DNA of 64,000 nt from Neurospora tetraspora. Its lineage: Eukaryota > Ascomycota > Sordariomycetes > Sordariales > Sordariaceae. The notes below the pieces were generated by a model. The model did no database searches. It was given only the letters and a program-made list of their open reading frames with translations, and was not told the origin of the DNA. The position numbers and the translations under genes were made by a program. Where the stretch lies: the NCBI RefSeq assembly GCF_033439725.1, contig NW_026944383.1:6696001-6760000 (forward strand), read 5' to 3'. Within the stretch, counting starts at the first letter, position 1. Each line of letters starts with the position of its first letter. This document shows positions 48,575 to 61,408 of the stretch, piece after piece.

Positions 48575-50036
48575 TCACTTTCTCCCTTCGAGATTAGCCT
48601 CCTCATCCCAACTATCCCTATACCGATCCGTCTCCCAAAGCGAGATATCGCTATCACTGCTCTGCCTCCTCAAGTCCCCTTCCCTACCCCCATTACCACC
48701 AACCAACAGTCTCCCGCCGGTGTTTCCCTCCAGATCCGCATAATCCTCCTCCTCATCATCCTCCACCTCGAGCGTGCCGTCCGTCGTGCGATGCACCTCC
48801 CCGGCGGCCGTGGTCCCCGCAGCCGCGGCGAGCGAGTCAATCCCGTCCAGTCCTTCCTCATGCGCCAACTCCTCGGCCCGCGACATGGTCCGCTTCCAGA
48901 TGAGGTAGCCGACGACGGCGCCGACGGCGCCGAAGAGGAGCATGGAGATGTAGTTGATTGCGCGGTCGCGGGTGGTCATCTTGTCGCCGGAGGAGGCGAG
49001 GAGGGCGAGGCGGGAGCCGATGAAGATGTGGACGAAGAGTTTGGGGCTGTTTTTTTTGTTTGTTTACGTTAGCACATCGTCTCCAAAACGGGGGGTTAGC
49101 GAAGAGATAAAAGAGCAAAACTTACGTAGCCATCGCAGTAGCAACCGCAAACCCGCCCACCCTCAACCGCGGCACCGTCGCCAAAAACCCATTACTCAAA
49201 CTATACGGCAACGGACTGAACCTGACCATGGCCAGCACGCCCAAGCCATCCCTCCTCAAAACCTGTCCCAACGCCACAAACCGCTTATCCCTCCCGACCA
49301 ATCTGTTCACATACCCGGCCAACACGCCTCTCGACGCCAAAAACGAACACGTTGATCCCGCCACCGTCGCCGCCGCAGCAATCGGCCACCCCCACGGAAA
49401 CCCATACACAAACCCGGCAACGGTCACGGCGGTAGAGTAACCGATGATGGGCGGGAACGCCGTCATAAACACCAGACCGAAACAAATCAGCCAGCCGAAG
49501 GGCAGAGCTCGCCATTTCTCTGCTAGCGGACCGAGCGACGCAAAAATGGCGTGCGAGTAGACTAGCGCCACGACGCTGAGACTAAAAAAGATGGCGAGGG
49601 CGACGAGGATGGCCATCTTTTGCAGGAGCGAGAGGCCGAGGAAGATGGTGACGGCTTGCTGGGCGATGCTTAAACCGGTTGAGACGGCTCTTAGAGCTAG
49701 AGCTTTCAGGTTAGCTCCGCGCCCACCACCACCGCCGCCGCCGGCGGCAGCGGAGGACGAGCGATGATGCGAAGCGTGCCGGGAGACGGAGTAAGGGCGG
49801 CCGGAGGAGAGGCGGCGGATGTTAGAGGCCGAGGGACGGGCCCATTGCGGGAGGTCTTCGCCTGCCCCTCCGGGACCGGGGGAGGAGGTCGGTGAGTGGG
49901 TGGCCGTGGTGGAGGTTGAGGAGTCGCGGGAGCGAGGGGAGGCGGTGGCTTGGCGGGGAGAGGAGGAGGAGAGGTTCATGGAGAGGGCGGCGGCGGCGTC
50001 GCGGGCCGTGTGGTTGTTGTTGTTGTGGTCTGGCAT
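48575..50036 (-). CDS. tvp38: Tvp38-like Golgi membrane protein (VTT/DedA-type domain)
   Basis: Two exons, 50036-49126 and 49046-48575, with a 79-bp intron (GTAAGT donor, branch GCTAAC, acceptor AACAG), giving 460 aa. Tvp38 proteins are multi-pass proteins of Golgi/Tlg2 vesicles; the VTT domain is shared with VMP1 and TMEM41B lipid scramblases. The first 110 residues are Ser/Pro-rich, with a Gly run. Hydrophobic segments lie at about 141-161, 181-196 and 200-240 (GYSTAVTVAGFVYGFPWGWP...GSTCSFLASRG), with the family motif VRFSPLPYSLSNGFLATV before the splice. A last membrane helix is near 335-352 (LLFGAVGAVVGYLIW). The cytosolic tail is acidic (EDDEEEDYADLEG). Confidence 0.9.
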
Positions 50037-51543
50037 TGTGGAGGAATGGGTTGTGCGTCCTCGGGCGGACGACAGGTAGATAACTTAAAGGTCTATCGGT
50101 GAAGACTCGAGTGATCGTAGGATAACGAGGTCGGGCTGATTATCGATGTAGGAATTGATACGCGGGCATAAACCTGGTGGTTTGCTCGATGACGCTGAGT
50201 AGTAAGCGCCGTGCCGTGCTCACCGGACTTTGGGGATTGAAACGGTCGTTGGTCGAGGAAGGTGGATGGGTAGGTGAAAGAAAGATAGAGGTAGGTGAAG
50301 TGCCGTTGGTTGCTCTGCTACCTGGTTGCATCCATTGAGGTATATAGACCGTTAGATGTCGGCGTCTAAATGTCCATGTAAATATGAAACAGCTTTAGAT
50401 CGATATCGGGAAGAACAAAGTAAACAAGGTGCTTCGTTCAAAGAAAAAAATAACGTGAAAGAGGCTTGGTCCTAGGTAGAGATGCCGAGGATGAAGTAAT
50501 ACGGTAAGAGGTGTGGTGTTGCAACAACACTGTAGAGAGGCAGTCGAAGTTGCCCTACTATCGTTCAACTCTCCGGTGCAATCGGAGACCCAAACTCCGC
50601 CACTCACAAGGTGAATCTGGAACGGACCAGCACAGGGGACATTTTGGTTGGTTGTTTCGGGCTCCTTGGCTTCCTTTTTAGCGTCCCATAACACTGATGT
50701 GACTGTGAGGTAAGCTGAAAATAATGGAGCTTTGGGCGGCGGGTTCAATGACAACTGGCAAAGCTCGCTCGTTTAAAATATACCCCGTAAGACCCTTCAT
50801 CTTCTGATTATAAAGCTCGACTGTTTTAAGATTTCAGTAATTCCAATGTTTTGATAAGATCGCAATCCGCGGTGATCCGTCCGCATTTCCGCTCTCCAAA
50901 TCGTTTCTTCTGACGTAGGGACACGATACATCAACGTCATGCACTTGGGACAACTGACAGAGCAGCGACAGGGGCATGACAACTGAGGAACAGAGAGGGG
51001 CAGCGGGCGGGCAGGACCCTTGATGGCTACAGGGATAGCATGAAGAACGGGCCAAGACGGGACGTCCAGATTCCAGGCCATACCATCAACAACAACCCCT
51101 GGCTGCCCTGGCCGAGATCTTTGGAGATCTGCACCCAAGCGTCGCCCATCCCATCTTTAAACTCCCGGATCTTCCTCCGTGGGAAAATCGGGGACAGCAG
51201 CCTCCCTCGTACTTGCTTGCCGTAGCTATGATGTACGCAAGGGCTTCCACTCGGGACATTGTAGTAGTGAGACATTGTAGTGACCAGCACCACACATCCA
51301 TGATGTTGATGTACAAAGATGCACGTCGCTGTAATAGCACAATGATTATTGATAGTCGATACTTCTCTTTTCTCTTCCTACTGTACTCAACCAGCCAGGC
51401 TTGTTGCTCCCGTCTTCCCGTTCATCACCACTGCAGACTTTGCTTCAGTTCCTCCCTTGGCTATACTCAATCCGACTACTCGGTGGTCGTTGTACTCAAA
51501 ATTTCTGTCCTCCTCTTAAGTGTTTACCGCTCCTTTACCACCA
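50037..51543. other. Gene-free interval between Tvp38-like and CUE/CCCH/SMR genes
   Basis: The left part holds the Tvp38-like promoter and the right part the 3' end of the next gene. Open frames of 60-119 codons cross it, but none shows a domain. No repeat or RNA gene seen. Confidence 0.5.
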
Positions 51544-53899
51544 TCACCTTCCCCTATGGCTAGCAGGGCCCTTGGGAATCTCCTTGGTAGCCATCGGGTC
51601 CCTAACAAGCAGCTTCACCTTGCCCTCCCCAATCTCCACCCCTTGAGACAGAATGTCAACATCATCCTTGGGCTCGTCCTTCTTCACCAAGCTAACCCCG
51701 TCCTGCGACAACGACTTATCCCAACTTCTCGCATCTATACCCAAAATCCCGCCCATGCTATTTCTGTCACCGGGCACAGAGAACTCACGGTAGGCATAGC
51801 GCCACTCGTTGAGGAAGGTGCGCAGCGCCTTGCCCACCTTGTCCTTGCCGTTCTTGCTGTGATGCCCGGTACCGGTAATGGCATAGATAGGCCTGCTTTC
51901 GTTCGTGTTCTCGGTCAAAATGCCTACGAGGTACTCAACTGCCTCTTCGGGGTGAAGACCGTGCAAGTCAACGTAAATCTCAGGGCAGCTGCCATTGTTT
52001 TTGTTGCGCTCCTCGTAGAGCAGTGATGCGGCCTCACGGTGAGCTTTCCTCATGAGATCGTTTTCGCTCTGACCGCGCAAGCTCAACGCCTTGGCCGCAC
52101 GGGCATCGTTGCGGTTCCACGCTTGGGCAGCACTACAAACCATAGTCAGCATTTGTTATTCCTCTGTGTTCCAACTTTGTAGGAACGACGTACCTCTGCA
52201 GGAATTTGTTGCGCAGGCCTCCGTGCTTAATGGCCTCCTGGCGTGCCTTGAGATACGCCTTGTTTGCCTTTTCTCCAGTCTCAAGCCAAGGAATGTGCTT
52301 GGGTGGTGGGATAGCCTGAGCAGCAGCGCTGTTCTCGCCATTCCGGATGCTAGTGGAGCTGCCATTGCGACCCAACTTACCATTAGGCCTCAAGTTGATA
52401 TTGACAGGAGAGGGAGACATCTTGACAATATCGGCGAGTGTGCTCGGGCCTGGACTAGCAATTTCCTTGCTGCTGCTGCTGCCACTACCAGTGTGGCCAT
52501 GCCCGCCCCTCTTACCATGGTGCTTCTTACTTTGCTTGGCCAAGGCGGCGCCCAGCGTAGGAAATGCATCCGCATCGTCAGGAGACGGAACCGTTTGCTG
52601 AACTTCCTTTTGCTGGTGTCGACTACCAGGCCGCGATCGTGGACGGTCGGGATAGCCGTAGTTGTGGTGGCCCTTGAAGCCCGGTGGCGGAGTGATCCCT
52701 ACTGCGGGAGTGTTTGCTGACGCCGGAAAAACGGGCAACTGCTCAGGAGTTCCCGGCTGCAAGGACGGGAAACTATTGTAGTCCTGAACGTTTACCGTCG
52801 AGTAATGCGTCGGTGGTGTGCCCGAGCCGTCAATATGCAGCTTGTTCACCAGATGCGCCGGGTCATGAGAGAATACGCAGGTATCACGAGCCAGACAGTT
52901 GCCAGCAACCCAGTACCTACAGTAGTCAGCCTCAGATTCTGGGTTCTCAAGAAAAGGCATAACTTACTTGCAGATATGATTGCTCAAATCGTGGCTAAAC
53001 CGGCAATCAGAGCGCAGGCACTGCCCGGTGGACAGGTAAAACTTGCAAATCACACCCGATCTTTGCTGGTCGGCCGGAGTCGCGGGGCGTTGATCAGGCG
53101 TCATTGACTTCCCAATCACAACCACCTTGGCCTCATCGTTTTGGCCGGAAAGGGATATATCATCTTGTGCCGGGTCGTCCATAATAGAGGCAACGGTGGC
53201 ACTGAGGTCATAGCCATGCATAGCAAGAGCAGCGCCAATTTCGTCATCCGTTTTACTCGTACCCAAGATGGACCTCAACATGTCAAACGGACTCATATCG
53301 GCCTGCTGAGTCGATACGAATTCGGGAGCGGCCACATTCAGACCACTCGAGCCGCCGATAGAAGAGGTCACACTGAGACGGTCATCGTCACTAACGAGCC
53401 AGTCTACATTGTCCGACTGGTAATCTCCGAATACTTCCTGCGAAGGGGGTTCATCATTGGCGGCAAACTGATAGGCGTTCAGATTAGGACTGTGAGGGAC
53501 GGGTGTAGCAAACGCAAGTCGCGGTGATGGCCGAGGCGAACCAAAGGGGGAGGCCGTGGAAGACATAGCCCGGCCGAAGGTTGTCGGTACATATCCGGGA
53601 GGGGCAAGCGGACTGACGCTCAGGCGAGGCGAGCTGGAAAGGGGAGTACTAGAACCTCTCCAGGGAGCTGGCGACGGGCGTCGGAGAATGCTCTGTCGTA
53701 TGGATGGTGGAGATGTCGCCGTTCCGCCTCCATCTCGAAACCTCCACATCGCATCTAACACTGCATTATCCAGTGCCTGCCCGCTCAAGGTTGTCTTTTC
53801 CCTGAGAAGGTCCTGTAGCTTGTCCGTCTTCTCCTCATCGTCAAGGTCCGGGTCCTCGAGGACCGGAAGACAAATGTCGTATGTCTCGTCGGACACCAT
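51544..53899 (-). CDS. CUE-like, CCCH zinc finger and SMR domain protein (no-go decay nuclease group)
   Basis: Three exons: 53899-52968, 52916-52194 and 52132-51544, giving 747 aa. The start is the ATG at 53899 (MVSDETYDICLPVLED); the open frame extends 25 codons upstream but begins with TTG. Domains: a helical N-terminus; a Ser/Pro-rich linker; a CUE/UBA-like fold about 204-241 (MLRSILGTSKTDDEIGAALA); two CCCH zinc fingers, CKFYLSTGQCLRSDCRFSH at 285-304 and C310-C318-C324-H328 (spliced across intron 1); a disordered middle; and a C-terminal SMR domain about 605-680 with VDLHGLHPEEAVEYL and the GTGHHS signature. CUE plus SMR is the arrangement of yeast Cue2 and animal N4BP2/NONU-1, which cut mRNA at collided ribosomes. 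The fungal version here adds RNA-binding CCCH fingers. Function is inferred from this resemblance. Confidence 0.88.
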
Positions 53900-55275
53900 G
53901 CTGGGCGCAAAGTGGATTGTATGTGTGTTGTTGGGTGTTGGTGTCTCCTTATAAGCGCCGCCGTTGGTTGACAATGCGCCCGTGTAGTGCGAAGGCCACC
54001 AGGTGCTTGGGACAGTCGGCGGCTGTTGTATTATGTGATTCGACCGGATGAGACGGATGCCGGCAGCGTCAGCCTCGGACGCAAGGGCGGGCTAGCTATG
54101 TCGGCACCAGCGAATCGAGGATGTAAGAGTCGAGGTCGAGAATATCAGTCGAGAAAGATGATGGTATAATCGCAAAATCCGGGGATTCCAAGTCGAATAC
54201 GGGAGGCCAATGGGTGGTTCGTCAAGGAACCGAGCAGACGGTGGTGATCAAGAATCGGGCAGTTTCACGGCAGCGAGAGTAAGGGCCGACTACCTCTAGT
54301 AGCATGTTGTCACCGCCTCGTCGGACAGTGGGAGGGGTCACAGGGGACCTTGCTTGTAGTTGAAGCTATATGGATATCGGAGTGTCGGCTCGTAGCGAAA
54401 CGGTGAGTAGTGAATGGAGTAAGCTTAAGCGTGGTGGACGAGCGTGTGGTGTAAAGATAAAAAGAAGCAAGTGGAAGTTGGGCAGCGTATTGTGCGATGT
54501 TGTGAGAGGCCGGAATCGGTGTGACAAGACGACACACCACGTTGAAGAGCCCCGGGCTGGCTGGGTACGAGTATAGGTAGGATCCAGGGGCGGGAACCTT
54601 GACAACCTTCTTGGCTCTGGGGTCGGTCCTTGGGACACAATGTCGGGGGCACAACTTCCAATGTTGACGTGTGTCCCCAGACGAGAAGAGTTGGTAGGAA
54701 TCTTGAAGGGAGGAGCAAACTGGTGATGCAGTCTCGAACTATAAGATGGGTAGAGATGGTGGTGAAGAAAGAAGCGATGAGGTGATGAGCCAGAGAAGGG
54801 AGTGGTATGCTCAAGTACAGTACGTAGAGGTATTCAGCTACGTTAGCTGACGGTAGGTATGCAGTGATCGGACTGATCTGCCCGAGCGAGTGGGAGACCG
54901 CGATGGGAAGAAACTCAAGGGCGCAACGAACTGGGTGGGAGACACTGAAGTCTCGACTGCGTGTTGGACGAGGAAACAACGAGACGGATCGAGCCCAGGT
55001 GTGGATGACGGGAGTGGATGGGGATGCACAGGGGAAGCTGCGCCGGTCGGGCAGCACCTTTCTGGTGGTGTGCTCAGCACTCACAGCACTTCCATTGTGA
55101 TGCCAGGGCGACACGCCAAATCGGCGGGGAGTCGGGGGAGGGGGCCAGCGCGGGGGAGGCCCTGGAACGCAGCAAGAGCTGATGGACGCGTGGGGTCGAG
55201 CTCCCTGGAGGGAATAGGGGGTCTGACAACAGCGCCAGAACAGGGTGCAGACTGTGGTGTTGACTGTACAAAAGC
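53900..55275. other. Last balanced-composition segment, upstream of the SMR gene
   Basis: Promoter side of the preceding gene. Overlapping short frames on both strands (such as 54425-55114, minus) show no domain and look like chance. Composition is still near-balanced and rich in CpA and TpG, in contrast to the DNA that begins just after 55275. Confidence 0.5.
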
Positions 55276-56399
55276 ATTATAGAGCGAATCCGCCTATACA
55301 AGCCCCTTTTCGATAATCGCATGTTCGGTTGAATAATTGTGGACCGTAATTTATACGTTTCGCTTATTGGTCTATTCGCACTTAAATAACTAACCCGCTA
55401 TAACAGTACGCTCAAACGGCAACAGCGTCTTATATAGAATAAAAAGTTGCGCTCCTAATAGAAACTTTTATTTAAAAGTAGATCTAGTTTCCGAAAGTAT
55501 TGCACTATAAATATTTTATTTTATTACTAATATAATAATTAGCTAAATTTAATATTTGCGAAATGAAATTTTATTTAATTCAATTTGCCTTTAATATATT
55601 AATAATTTTTTATTATAAAAGTTTTATCTTTTTTACAACTTTCTTTTTTTACTTTAATAATATTTTATTGCAAAAGTCCTATTATATATGTAATAATTTG
55701 TGCTATCGATAATAAGAAGTCCTAGTGAACGGAAAATCCTAATATAGTTATATTTTTTTAAGAGTAATATATATATATATAGAGTAATATATAATTAGAA
55801 GTTGAACGGTATAATAAAATATTATATTAATATCATTATATTATTTAAAATTGAGAAACTCTATTTGAACCGTATAGAAACTCTATCGGGCCCGTATCCC
55901 ACTTTTTTTCTCATATATATCCCTAATCCTACCGTCCTACCCACACCCCGCACTAGTCTAGCTCGTACCGCGCCCGCTAAGCTCCTAGATTTCAAGCCAT
56001 TACACATATCTGGGGGTAGCACAGGCTACTTTTTATACTATACTAACCAGTACTAGCTAGTACTAGCTACCCCTAGTCTAACTTAGTGATTTTCTAGCAT
56101 GTGAGCCTTATTATATCGCTTCTTCCACTAAATTATATATATTATCACTTCGTCGTATTCAATTAATCTACTATATTATATATCGCTAAATATTACTAAG
56201 TAAATAGAGCGCTCGCATTTAATCGACGGTACGGAATAATATATTAATTTTTAGTACGTTTATATAATTAACCGTAATATAAATAGCCGATGTAATAACC
56301 CTGCCCGTGGGTAACAGTGACGCGAATGACCTTTATCCTAGTTAAATAAGCGACTTTACCCTAGTCGAACCTACTTCTACTTAATTTATAAATATTGAC

Positions 56400-58130
56400 A
56401 ACCTTTAACTTAACCCTTAAAATAGCAATTCAAATGAGAGTCTTCCTCCTATTAATTTAATATTTACTATTTAATATAAATCCTTCGATAATTTTACTAA
56501 AGCGGTTAAAAAATAAGTTAATGATTAAGGTTACTAGGTTTTTAAGAAATATATAAATAATCTTATTACGGGTTTTGGTATTATTAGAGCCGACTTTAAA
56601 TACGCTATTAGTAAGCTCCGTCCTTCTCTCGCTTATAATCGATTAATTTCAACTACTAAACGGGAATATCCTTAGAAAGGAATCGCTAAGGTATTGAAAA
56701 TAAATAATAGGAAGTAAATTTTCGAATTTTGTAAAGGTTATAAATAACACAACTATTCCTCTACTAAGTAAATACAAATTTATATAGCGTTTAAGGCAAA
56801 ATATAAAATATACGTCGTCCAATTCCTATATTGCCCGACGGTACGTAATTGTAATATTATAAAAAACTTGCGCAATTACTTCTTAAAATTTTATTTTACT
56901 ACTAAATAATTAGAAAACTTTCGGTATACCCTTAAGAAATAGTATAATAACGGATATAACCCTTTCTAATTCTTAATGAAGTTACTTAAAGAGAAAGAGG
57001 TTTATTTCAAGGTTAATTAGGTAAAGAATTTTGAAAACGTTAATAATAAGGATAAATCGATTACTTTCTTCTAGAGTGATCTTTAGTAAAAATAGTACTA
57101 GAAGTAGTACCTATAGGTCTAAATATATAATAATACGTACAAAACGAATAATAAGGGCCTTGCCTTCTTTTAGATTATCAGTATAATTAGTATTAAGTAT
57201 ACTTTTAGCTACGGTTTTGGGTTTATTAATAATAAAAGATAGGAGAGGTTTAATTAGTTAATGGATTAAGTTAATACTCGTTGTAAAACTATTACCGTTA
57301 ATAAACCGAAGGTAATTATTATAAATTATAATATATTTATGAGGGTAGTTATTAAACGAATTTATTTAGAGGCGCGCTCCTAACTATATATTTTTTATAT
57401 TAATAAAAATATAGTATTAAATATTAAGTATAGATAGGATAAGAAGGCCGCTGCCTAAGTTAGCTATGCTCACGCCGTTGCAATTGCTAATTCTATATAG
57501 TAAGAACTATCGGCATTAATATAAGTACGCATATAATAAACCGAGCCTAGTAATGTTACGACTTTAAACGAATTTGGCGAGGAAGATTAATATATAATTA
57601 TACATATAAATCGATAGGTAAACGGTATAGATTAATTATTTACTCTCCCTAATACTATAGAGTATTTACGGATTAGACTTTACGATCTTTAAAAATATAT
57701 ATACTATATATATATTATTAAGGATTTTAATACCGTTTAGGAAAGGTTTAAAAGTTTCTTTTCGTAATAAATAGTAATTATTACGTATTTAAACAATACG
57801 TATATTTCTATTAAAGAAGAGTAGGCTACCCATTATATTAATAAGAGGCTTAATTTTAATTACCGTACTATATCGCTAATTGAATTAATTAACTGTAATT
57901 TAAAGAGTTTTATTATTAGTATATATCAACGATAGAATATTTTTCTTACTATAAAACCCGATTTAATAAAGAACGAACGTTAAAAGAAATTATATAGTTC
58001 TATATTCTATTAAGAAGTAAATTATTATTAAATTTATTAACAAACGTACTTTTAAATTTAAATAAAGAGTAAATCTTTTTAAAATCATTCATTATTTTAA
58101 ATATATTAACTATTTCCGCGTATTAGTTTT
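56400..58130 (+). mobile_element. RIP-destroyed MULE-type DNA transposon relic
   Basis: Read on the plus strand and ignoring the many stop codons, the sequence keeps the landmarks of a fungal Mutator-like (Hop-type) transposase. They come in the right order: a segment resembling the FSVAFGFI...ERF core (57203-57260), then an INKN motif matching the HINKN signature of MULE transposases (57391-57412). Further on there is a stretch like the RVEGAH..LK region (about 57840-57930). Stops are mainly TAG and TAA where Gln and Trp codons are expected, as RIP produces. I could not find the terminal inverted repeats, so both ends are approximate. Confidence 0.6.
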
Positions 58131-58264
58131 GGGAAATTTTAGTATTTTGTAACTATATTACTAATATATTTTAGAAAAGTATTATGTTAATAGGCTATTG
58201 CTTATATAGTTCCTCTATTATTAAATCGGGAAATGTCCCGGCATTATAAATATACTATATTGAT

Positions 58265-58770
58265 TTGGGGAATCTTTTCTAGTTTTTTTTGTGTAGACCA
58301 AAGGGGGTTATCAGAAGCAGAGTGATTCGGATAGGGAGGAGCAGATCTATCGGACTGTCTCTCCCGAACTCCGAAGGTAGGTAGTTATAGTAGAGATCTC
58401 TAAGAATAAAAAGGGTAGCACTCCTCCTTAAGAAGAGAGGAAAGAGAGAAGGGCAATTTAGATTAGATATTACTTCGACCAACAGAATACACTTGAGCTT
58501 CGCTCCCAAAAAGACTTAACCGTTGAATTTGCTCGTAATCCCCTCCCCAAGAAACTGACCTTTAGATCTGCTCTTTTCTCCAGAGCAATTAATTTAGGGG
58601 TGAAGCTCTGCTTCCCCCTCCCTCCTTTGGTGGTTGATGGCTACGGTTTAGAGGCTTCATTCTAATATCCTCGCGAAATCATTCCTAACCTTCAGATCAG
58701 CACCTCACTCCAAGGTTTTGGGTAGGCCATGCTTTTCTGTGGTGGTGTGTTTTTGCTCCATTTCAATATA
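58265..58770. other. Island not affected by RIP, possible nuclear mitochondrial insert
   Basis: About 500 bp with normal CpA and TpG content and higher GC stands alone inside the mutated block. It holds purine-rich and pyrimidine-rich runs (AAGAGAGGAAAGAGAGAAGG, CTCCCTCCTTTGGTGG) and words such as GAGCTTCGCTCCC that resemble intergenic mitochondrial DNA of this genus. A single-copy insert of this size would escape RIP. The mitochondrial origin is my inference from style only. The 76-codon minus frame inside it shows no domain. Confidence 0.4.
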
Positions 58771-61408
58771 TATATAAGTATAGCTATAGCCGGAGGTATA
58801 AATATAGGTACTTTAATATTCAACATTTAAATTGAAGTACCTATTAGAATAATTAAAGAAAAAGTAACTAAAGAAAGGGTAATTAAAGAGAGGGTAGTAG
58901 TATTTAAATTGGTAACGGCCGGAGTTAATTATCTAAAAATTTCGTTATTTTCGGACTGTTTGTTACCAAAATCGTTACTTATATTATTAATTACAATTTC
59001 CTCTTCCTTAAAATCATTACTCCCTACTTCCATATTATTATCCTTATCTATATTAATATCCGATAAATCCCCGAATACTATAGTATTATTCAAAATAATA
59101 TTGATAATATCTAATATAATTTCCTCTTCGAATTCGTCCTCCAATATTCCCACAAACGCTTCATCTAACTCCATTAATAATATTTATATATTAATATTAT
59201 AATCGTCTTGGATTATATCCTAGCCTTGAATTTATACCGTAGTCCTATTTAATAATTCGAAAGAGGGATCTATCCTAGCTCGCTTACAATTTAATTCCCC
59301 CTAGGTTATATCCGAATCCGAATTTCTAATTAAGTCCGAATCCGATAAAGCTTCGAATCTATCCTAATCTAACTTTAAATTCGTCGAATTAAAAATATTA
59401 TTAAAAATATAATTACAAATTAGTACTAGGTTCCTAATTTTTAAATTTATTATTATAAAACCTATAAAAAGCATTCGGGTATCCTAGCGCCGCCTAAATA
59501 TATTACCCTATTAATACTTAGCGTAAGTATAAAAATGGTCCTAATAAAAAAGGAAGCTATAAAAGATATACCGAATTATCTTTATAGAAAAGTATTAGTA
59601 CTTACTTTATTAAATAGAAAAATATTATTTAGTTAATATTATTTCGTCGGTTACTAATCGTTAATTAGGTAAATAAAAATAGTATTATAAAGTCCGCTTT
59701 CCGATTTATTGAATTTCGTTAAATCGTTTAATTAATATATCTTAATATTTTATTTACTTATAAAACAAATTATAATATAATACCGACGTCGTTAAAGGAC
59801 CTATTCTAAAAATAGAAAAACCCCGCCAAAAGTACAAAGTCCGGCAATAATCTTAATTAATTATATAGAATAAGTCTTAGGGTATTTTAATATTTATGAA
59901 TTCAAACTTAAAGTATATACCTTAAATAAAGTTCTAATAAAATAAAGCAACCTATTAATTTTACTATTATTATATAAAGAAGTTTAGGCCTTTTAAATTT
60001 CTATTTCCTCTTTCGTCTTTTACTTCTAAACTCTCTCCTCCTTTCTGCTTCTTCCTCTTATAACCTCGCTAATCTTCATTAAATTCGCGAACGCCTCACC
60101 CTAAATTTACTTTAATTTTATAGAATAATCCCCCCCCTTTCCTATCTATATTTATTTTTATTTCCTTTATTCTATTAAATACTATTATTATTATATTAAT
60201 ATTACTATTATCTTAAAGCCCTAAGAATGTATATATATTCCCTCGTTTATATTTTATTTATTTTTCCTACGTCTATATCAAATTCCATTTATCTATTAGA
60301 AGGTAAAGCCTATTAAAATATTAAGTAATAATTCCTCCTCCAAAACCCCCAACATAGATTTTATTTATATAAATTGAATCGATTCTAAAATTCACTAATT
60401 TTATTATTATACTAATTATTTTATTTTTTTACCCTTTAGCCCACTTAATAATAACATTACTAGTAATAATAATATACCGTCTCTTTTATAAGAATAATTT
60501 ATAATTCTATTAATAAATTTACCACCGGGCTAGTAAATTTAGGTCCTGAATACTTCAATAACTACACTAAATGTATATAATTAATTATAAAGTCAAATAT
60601 CTTTCTAGGATAACTAAATAATTATACCGGAGGGCTAATACTAAATAAATACTTAGATATTTTAATTAAGAGACTAAACGTATAATATAAATCCTTTCGA
60701 TAAAATATAAAGGTAAATATAACATGTAGTCAATTTAATTCGTATTCCGAACCTTACTAATACGAATACTACAAATTCTTTTCTTTATATTAAATATTAA
60801 TTTACTAATATTAATTTTTTATAAGTTCTTAAACTTATTAAAGTTAGAAGCGTTAGAAAAGGTAAGAGAAAATAGAATAAAAATAAGGACGTTATTCTTA
60901 AGAAACGTATTAAAGATATCGGATTCCTATTAAAAATTAATACTAACGTTTATATTAATAATATAAATATTCTTAATAATAAAAGACGTAAAGATATTAC
61001 AAAATATAAATTATTCTAATCTAGGATAATTATATATTAAACTAGGATTCAATTTATATAGCGCCTATACGCTATAATTTTTATTAGTAATCTAAATACT
61101 AAGTAAGAAAGAACTTACACTATTTTTACTAAGAAATTAGAAGAATTAAATAAGAGTTTCGCTTACAACGAAACTATCGATAAATAGAATAATAATTTCC
61201 AATAGTAGCGCCTCTATATTTTTAAAAAGGTCAAAAATATCGTTATATATTTCAATACAAAAGATAATAACTTCAAAAAGTTCAAACACTAGGAAATTAT
61301 CAAATAGTAATTTTATATGCGTTAGAAAAACCCGAACGGTATCGAAGAATTCTAATAACTATTTTACTAATTTAAGGGTTTTAATATTTAGGCGTTTATA
61401 CCCAAAGC
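58771..61408. other. Unassigned RIP-mutated DNA
   Basis: Apart from the acidic frame near 59 kb I can assign nothing. A Lys/Asn-rich coding-like stretch (about 60830-61390, plus) suggests a second decayed element without identifying its family. Confidence 0.4.
58929..59174 (-). pseudogene. Acidic open frame surviving in the RIP block
   Basis: An 81-codon frame rich in Asp, Glu, Ile and Asn (MELDEAFVGILEDEFEEEI) is the longest in the AT-rich block. The reading continues upstream with stops of the RIP type, so it is probably the acidic end of a decayed element-encoded protein. The family is not recognisable. The overlapping plus-strand Leu/Ser frame is its shadow. Confidence 0.3.
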
